Virus record (IMG/VR): IMGVR_UViG_3300042485_002029
Coordinates: 1-40,149 of that record
From: a virus
Length of the DNA stretch: 40,149 nt
Direction: 5' to 3' (one strand)
Shown: positions 37,531 to 40,149 of the stretch, piece after piece
Position numbering within the stretch: the first letter of the stretch is position 1
How the letters are laid out: every line of letters starts with the position of its first letter
Translations under genes and position numbers: made by a program
The notes under the pieces: model-generated
The model's database searches: none
Seen by the model: only the letters and a program-made list of their open reading frames with translations
What the model was told of the DNA's origin: nothing

Positions 37531-37590
37531 TCTTTGTGTTGTGAGAATCTATTAAACATTCCCAGCAGGTAGCCCTAAAAGCGTTGGGGT

Positions 37591-37616
37591 GATCCCCCCG
37601 CCGAAGCGGGGGGATC
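37591..37616 (-). terminator. UUCG-capped hairpin after cassette G
   Basis: Identical to the hairpin at 35223-35248 (GATCCCCCCGC-TTCG-GCGGGGGGATC on the minus strand). Confidence 0.67.
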
Positions 37617-37630
37617 GGGGGGATCGTGAC

Positions 37631-37942
37631 CTAATCAGGGCTGTATTGGCAGCTCTCATCATTGCGGATAACCGCAGTCACGAACATCTCAAAATGGCGG
37701 GCATCAGCGCCAAGTGAGAACAACTGAGCGTAAATACGCTTGATGTGCATTTTCTCCCCGCCGTTATACAGCGAGTATTCATCAAGATAGGTATTTAGAT
37801 CAGCACGGGTATCCGTGTAATCGTAGAACCGCTCAAGTTTCTCAAACCATTGTGCGGTCATATCCAATACGGGTATCTCAGGGTTGGTTACCTGAGTTGA
37901 AGGAACCTCCGCAGAAGCGGTCGGCATGGGCTGAATGCTCAT
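37631..37942 (-). CDS. Cassette G protein, leaderless
   Basis: 103 residues from the ATG at 37942, six bases after TATATT. Begins MSIQPMPTASAEVPSTQV, shared with cassette D, then an unrelated body: FEKLERFYDYTDTRADLNTY, MHIKRIYAQLFSLGADARHF, FVTAVIRNDESCQYSPD. Mixed helical; no known family. Confidence 0.67.
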   Translation of the reverse strand: MSIQPMPTASAEVPSTQVTNPEIPVLDMTAQWFEKLERFYDYTDTRADLNTYLDEYSLYNGGEKMHIKRIYAQLFSLGADARHFEMFVTAVIRNDESCQYSPD

Positions 37943-37948
37943 ATAAAC

Positions 37949-37969
37949 AATATACTAATGCGATGTCAA
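37949..37969 (-). promoter_or_regulatory. Cassette G promoter
   Basis: TTGACA, nine bases, TATATT (37954-37949), six bases to ATG. Confidence 0.7.
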
Positions 37970-38008
37970 ATATTTACTAAATATGGAGAAAAGATGAACC
38001 CTATATCC

Positions 38009-38051
38009 GCCGGAGTACAAAGTGTCTGAAGACTTCCTCTGCACTCCAGCG
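38009..38051. repeat. Stem-loop repeat SL9
   Basis: Arms CCGGAGT and ACTCCAG; core GTGTCTGAAGACTTC. Confidence 0.7.
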
Positions 38052-38153
38052 AAACCCTTTGCCGAAACTTCGGGGTTATTGCATTCCCTTGTGTGTTGAG
38101 AGAGCATATTAAAGAAACCAACATAGGTCTACCCCAATGGCTTGGTGTTAGGC

Positions 38154-38187
38154 AAAAAAAAGAGAGGGGGTCTTGCGACCCCCTCTC
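38154..38187 (-). terminator. Terminator of cassette H
   Basis: Exact copy of 35896-35929: GAGAGGGGGTC-GCAA-GACCCCCTCTC and T-run on the minus strand. Confidence 0.87.
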
Positions 38188-38192
38188 GGGTA

Positions 38193-38558
38193 TTACTTGC
38201 TGTGTCGGGTTTCCCATAACACTTGGTTCAGTTCATTCTCCATCTGATCCCATATCTCACCACGATGAAACAACTCTCTAGCCGGCTGAAACGCTAGGCA
38301 AGCGCTCAAGAATATGACCGAGAACACGATGAACAATTCCAAGCCTGCCCCGAGCGTGTTCTGCTGAACCGCCCAAGTCGTGAGCACAAGCCCTAGAGAG
38401 CAGATCGTGCCAAGTAGAGCAAACGCCCAAGCGCACTGCTTGAAACGATACCCTGCGGCATCTCTAGCCATCGTAGCGATCTGAACCTTGTCGTATTCAA
38501 AGTAAAGAGCGGGATCGGATAAAACACGGACAGAACGGAGATATTGTTGCTTATTCAT
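38193..38558 (-). CDS. Cassette H protein, two-span membrane protein
   Basis: 121 residues with GAAAGG upstream of the ATG. Two hydrophobic helices: CAWAFALLGTICSLGLVLTT (~42-61) and LFIVFSVIFLSACLAF (~75-90). They are joined by a short polar loop, with long charged cytoplasmic ends (EYDKVQIATMARDAAGYRFK, EIWDQMENELNQVLWETRH). This hairpin topology fits superinfection-exclusion or membrane-stress proteins, which is inference. Confidence 0.68.
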   Translation of the reverse strand: MNKQQYLRSVRVLSDPALYFEYDKVQIATMARDAAGYRFKQCAWAFALLGTICSLGLVLTTWAVQQNTLGAGLELFIVFSVIFLSACLAFQPARELFHRGEIWDQMENELNQVLWETRHSK

Positions 38559-38602
38559 AACTACCTTTCAGTAGAGATACTTCCTTTTCTCTCTACCCTT
38601 AC

Positions 38603-38623
38603 AATATACTAATGCGATGTCAA
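38603..38623 (-). promoter_or_regulatory. Cassette H promoter
   Basis: TTGACA, nine bases, TATATT (38608-38603); ~45-base leader with ribosome site. Confidence 0.68.
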
Positions 38624-38662
38624 ATATATGTTCAATATGGATAAAAGTTAGAACCAACCACT

Positions 38663-38701
38663 GCGGGTGTAACTTCTTGCTGAAGCCTCGTTACTCCCGC
38701 C
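38663..38701. repeat. Stem-loop repeat SL10
   Basis: Arms GCGGGTGTAAC and GTTACTCCCGC (bulged); core TTGCTGAAGCCTC. Last copy of the array. Confidence 0.68.
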
Positions 38702-39185
38702 ATTGACTCGGGAAACACAGGATTTGCAAAGAGAAAAAAAACAGCATGTAGCATTGTAAAAATATATACTCAAATTTTGCTTGAGATTGGGTCGGGGGGA
38801 AAGCTGTTAAAGTTTGTCTAAATTTGGGGTTGGGTAACGAAGCCGGGGGAATGGTTTTAAAAGTCGGGGGAGAAGCCTTGGGGAAGGTTTCAGAGGCTAT
38901 GGGGAAGTTTAAGAGAGTTAGGATTCTCATTGGAAGGGGAAGAGTCCACAAAGGGGCATTTAAAATTCGGGGTTTAAGGTTTCCTAGCTTTGTCGCAGAC
39001 AATGGTTATGGGTGGCAAAGATATGTATAGGGGTGGTATGGATATATACAATTCGGTATATTGGGGATTAGGGGTGGACTTGGGAAAACCCTTCGGGGAC
39101 CATGTTCGGGCGAAAGAGTCACCGGTATACAAACATAGATAGTCATAGATAGCCATAGTCAGCCATTAGTATTCGGGTCGCCCAC
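38702..39185. other. G-rich non-coding stretch
   Basis: 484 bases without a convincing gene. The plus strand has about ten runs of four or more G at irregular 10-40-base spacing from 38794 to 39100. A TATACT box at 38765-38770 could start a rightward transcript. Near 39133-39170 short ATAGATAG/CCATAG repeats occur. Frames on both strands exist but have no ribosome sites. Confidence 0.5.
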
Positions 39186-39764
39186 CTAAGGTATTTGGTT
39201 TAAGCCTTCACGGAAGTTGATGTTCAAAATGTATCTAAAGGGATGCTCAACGGGGTTTGTGCCGGCATGGAGTTGGGAACCGTCAAAGATTACAGCCCGA
39301 CCTCTTTTGGGTTCAACCCTTCCAACCTCGTTGTGTTCCTTATCAAAGAATATAGTTGGTCCGTCGCAATCGTTGATGTAGTAGATACAGACGAGATGGG
39401 GGATTTCTTTCCCGTCATCATATTTCATGTCCGTGTGAGGGATCTGGGGTTCGTATCCCAGGTATGGGGGATATGGGAATGTGAGGTTCACCTTTGCTCT
39501 AAAGAGAGTGAAGTCTCCGTATTTCTTTAGTAAAGCCCCGAAAACTGGAATGATGACCTCAAAGTGTGCAGAGCGTGTTTCTTCCCCATGCATATATAAG
39601 AAGTGAGTGAACTGCTCGGGGGCGTGGAACTTCTTCTCCAGCAGCCACTGATCTTTAGTAAAGATATGTGACTTGTACATCCGGTAAGCAAACTTTGGGT
39701 CTGACACGTAGGACAAGAAGGCTCGCTGCTCATTCGTTGTAATGAAATCATCAATAACTTCCAT
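39186..39764 (-). CDS. 2-oxoglutarate/Fe(II)-dependent oxygenase
   Basis: 192 residues. The iron ligands are H110 and D112 (IPHTDMKYDD) and H166 (QLHAGTNP); R177 in PFRYILNINF would bind 2-oxoglutarate. The pattern matches prolyl-4-hydroxylase-like phage oxygenases (2OG-FeII_Oxy family). They hydroxylate amino acids, bases or small molecules; the substrate here is unknown. GAAAGAAG precedes the ATG. It is transcribed leftward, separate from the cassette array. Confidence 0.85.
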   Translation of the reverse strand: MEVIDDFITTNEQRAFLSYVSDPKFAYRMYKSHIFTKDQWLLEKKFHAPEQFTHFLYMHGEETRSAHFEVIIPVFGALLKKYGDFTLFRAKVNLTFPYPPYLGYEPQIPHTDMKYDDGKEIPHLVCIYYINDCDGPTIFFDKEHNEVGRVEPKRGRAVIFDGSQLHAGTNPVEHPFRYILNINFREGLNQIP

Positions 39765-39779
39765 ATCGCTTCTTTCTGC

Positions 39780-39817
39780 TAGAAAACCAAAGCCCCCACT
39801 TTTTAGGGCAGGGGCTT
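39780..39817 (-). terminator. Terminator between FmdB-like and oxygenase genes
   Basis: Minus strand CCAAGCCCC, 14-base loop, GGGGCTTTGG, then TTTTCT. It lies just upstream of the oxygenase start, so that gene probably has its own promoter, which I could not pinpoint. Confidence 0.5.
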
Positions 39818-39863
39818 GGCGTAACTATAACGGTCTTAAGAATATTAAGCCCAATATATTATA

Positions 39864-40040
39864 TCATGTCCTTGAATTCTTATAAAACCCTCCGCCCTTG
39901 AGTTGAATCAAAGGGGGATTGTAAACCTGGGATAATGGAGCTCCGCATTCCGGGCAACCATCAACAGTCAAATCTTGTTTAATTGACCTGTGCTCAGAGT
40001 ATTCGTGACCTTCTGAGCATTTGTACATATAAAAAGGCAT
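39864..40040 (-). CDS. FmdB-like zinc ribbon protein
   Basis: 58 residues. MPFYMYKCSEGHEYSEHRSI (C8, H12) and DGCPECGAPLSQVYNPPLIQ (C29, C32) follow the FmdB/CxxC_CxxC regulatory-protein layout: P(x)Y-Y-C-xx-GHxF ... CPxCG ... V. The end LKGGGFYKNSRT matches the family's GGGFY tail. Such proteins are common in bacteria and phages, with an unclear function in metal binding or regulation. Confidence 0.75.
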   Translation of the reverse strand: MPFYMYKCSEGHEYSEHRSIKQDLTVDGCPECGAPLSQVYNPPLIQLKGGGFYKNSRT

Positions 40041-40057
40041 CCTGATATCCTACCACA

Positions 40058-40141
40058 TTATTTTTTCTGATTTAATTTATGCAAATAAATTGTAACCGCT
40101 AAGTTCAACAATCCTATTGACCAACCAATGTAATATCTCAT
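40058..40141 (-). CDS. Possible membrane peptide, may extend past window
   Basis: 27 residues from the ATG at 40141: MRYYIGWSIGLLNLAVTIYL then HKLNQKK, a single hydrophobic helix with a basic tail. It ends 18 bases before the FmdB-like start. The frame stays open to the window edge, so it may be longer. Confidence 0.38.
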   Translation of the reverse strand: MRYYIGWSIGLLNLAVTIYLHKLNQKK

Positions 40142-40149
40142 TCTATCTT

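Noticed and set aside
34395-38623. Ordinary sigma-70 promoters with TTGACA and a -10 box 17 bases later
   Set aside because: The hexamers at that spacing (TAGTGT, AAGGGT, AAGTGT, AAGTAT) are not consistent, and in cassettes D and G the start codon would overlap or abut them; TATATT is constant.
33859-38701. Integron-like attC sites (GTTAGAC after GGAGAAAA in three spacers, gene cassettes in one direction)
   Set aside because: GTTAGAC matches GTTRRRY in only three of the units, no matching RYYYAAC partner is present, and no integrase gene is in the window.
33859-38701. CRISPR array
   Set aside because: Repeats are imperfect, covarying and separated by 100-750 bases containing genes; no uniform spacers and no cas1/cas2. 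The Cas4-like gene at 6399 is a stand-alone phage nuclease.
38691-39030. Frames on both strands in the G-rich stretch (minus 38691-39002, plus 38824-39030)
   Set aside because: Only non-ATG starts, no ribosome sites, low-complexity composition caused by the G-runs.
38794-39100. Classical G-quadruplex
   Set aside because: Distances between G-runs are mostly above 12 bases, longer than the usual loop limit.

Overview
The window is part of a tailed double-stranded DNA phage genome (or a prophage copy of one). The evidence is a full-length terminase large subunit preceded by a small-subunit-like gene, a RecA-like recombinase, a RuvC-like resolvase, a Cas4-like nuclease, one tRNA and a long run of tiny overlapping genes. 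A WhiB-type regulator with its complete four-cysteine and GIWGG signature points to an actinobacterial host. The left 33 kb is AT-rich (about 37% G+C in one sample counted by eye). With WhiB this suggests a low-G+C actinobacterium, such as an aquatic lineage, but that host guess is inference. No capsid, portal or tail gene is in the window.

Layout. (1) 1-14135, rightward: methyltransferases, three glycosyltransferases, RecA-like ATPase, SNase, cytosine-5 DNA methyltransferase, dCMP deaminase, Cas4-like and RuvC-like nucleases, a YkgJ-type cysteine-cluster protein and the terminase genes. This is a DNA metabolism, modification and packaging block. (2) 14136-14588: intergenic, with a candidate ~80-nt small RNA that has its own -10 box and terminator. 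(3) 14589-33210, rightward: about 50 mostly small, acidic, unrecognised genes, many overlapping by 1-20 bases. Recognisable members are WhiB, an MPNWC-type (Api92-like) protein, a GHKL-like ATPase joined to an HExxH metallopeptidase motif, an HNH endonuclease, a secreted lytic-transglycosylase-like enzyme behind a 180-nt structured leader, tRNA-Arg(UCU), a DUF3846-like protein and several DpnD/PcfM-like small proteins. (4) 33211-34058: gene-free zone where rightward and leftward transcription converge, with a perfect LexA/SOS-type palindrome, DnaA-box-like words and CTATAGAG repeats.

(5) 34059-38701, leftward, is the most unusual part. It holds eight independent one-gene cassettes, each with its own near-identical promoter (TTGACA, nine bases, TATATT) and its own GNRA- or UUCG-capped terminator hairpin. 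Eleven copies of a stem-loop with a conserved CTGAAG-type core lie between the units. In four cassettes the start codon lies exactly six bases after TATATT, so translation is probably leaderless, and those four proteins share a related N-terminal segment ahead of different bodies. The region is richer in G+C (about 52% in one sample) than the left part. It looks like a modular exchange locus for small accessory genes; the stem-loops may belong to small RNAs read from the opposite strand. (6) 38702-40149: a G-rich non-coding stretch, then leftward genes for a 2OG-Fe(II) oxygenase, an FmdB-like zinc ribbon and a possible membrane peptide.

Across the window a repeated habit is a -10 box (TATAAT, TATACT or TATATT) 5-7 bases before a start codon, which fits leaderless translation as practised by Actinobacteria.
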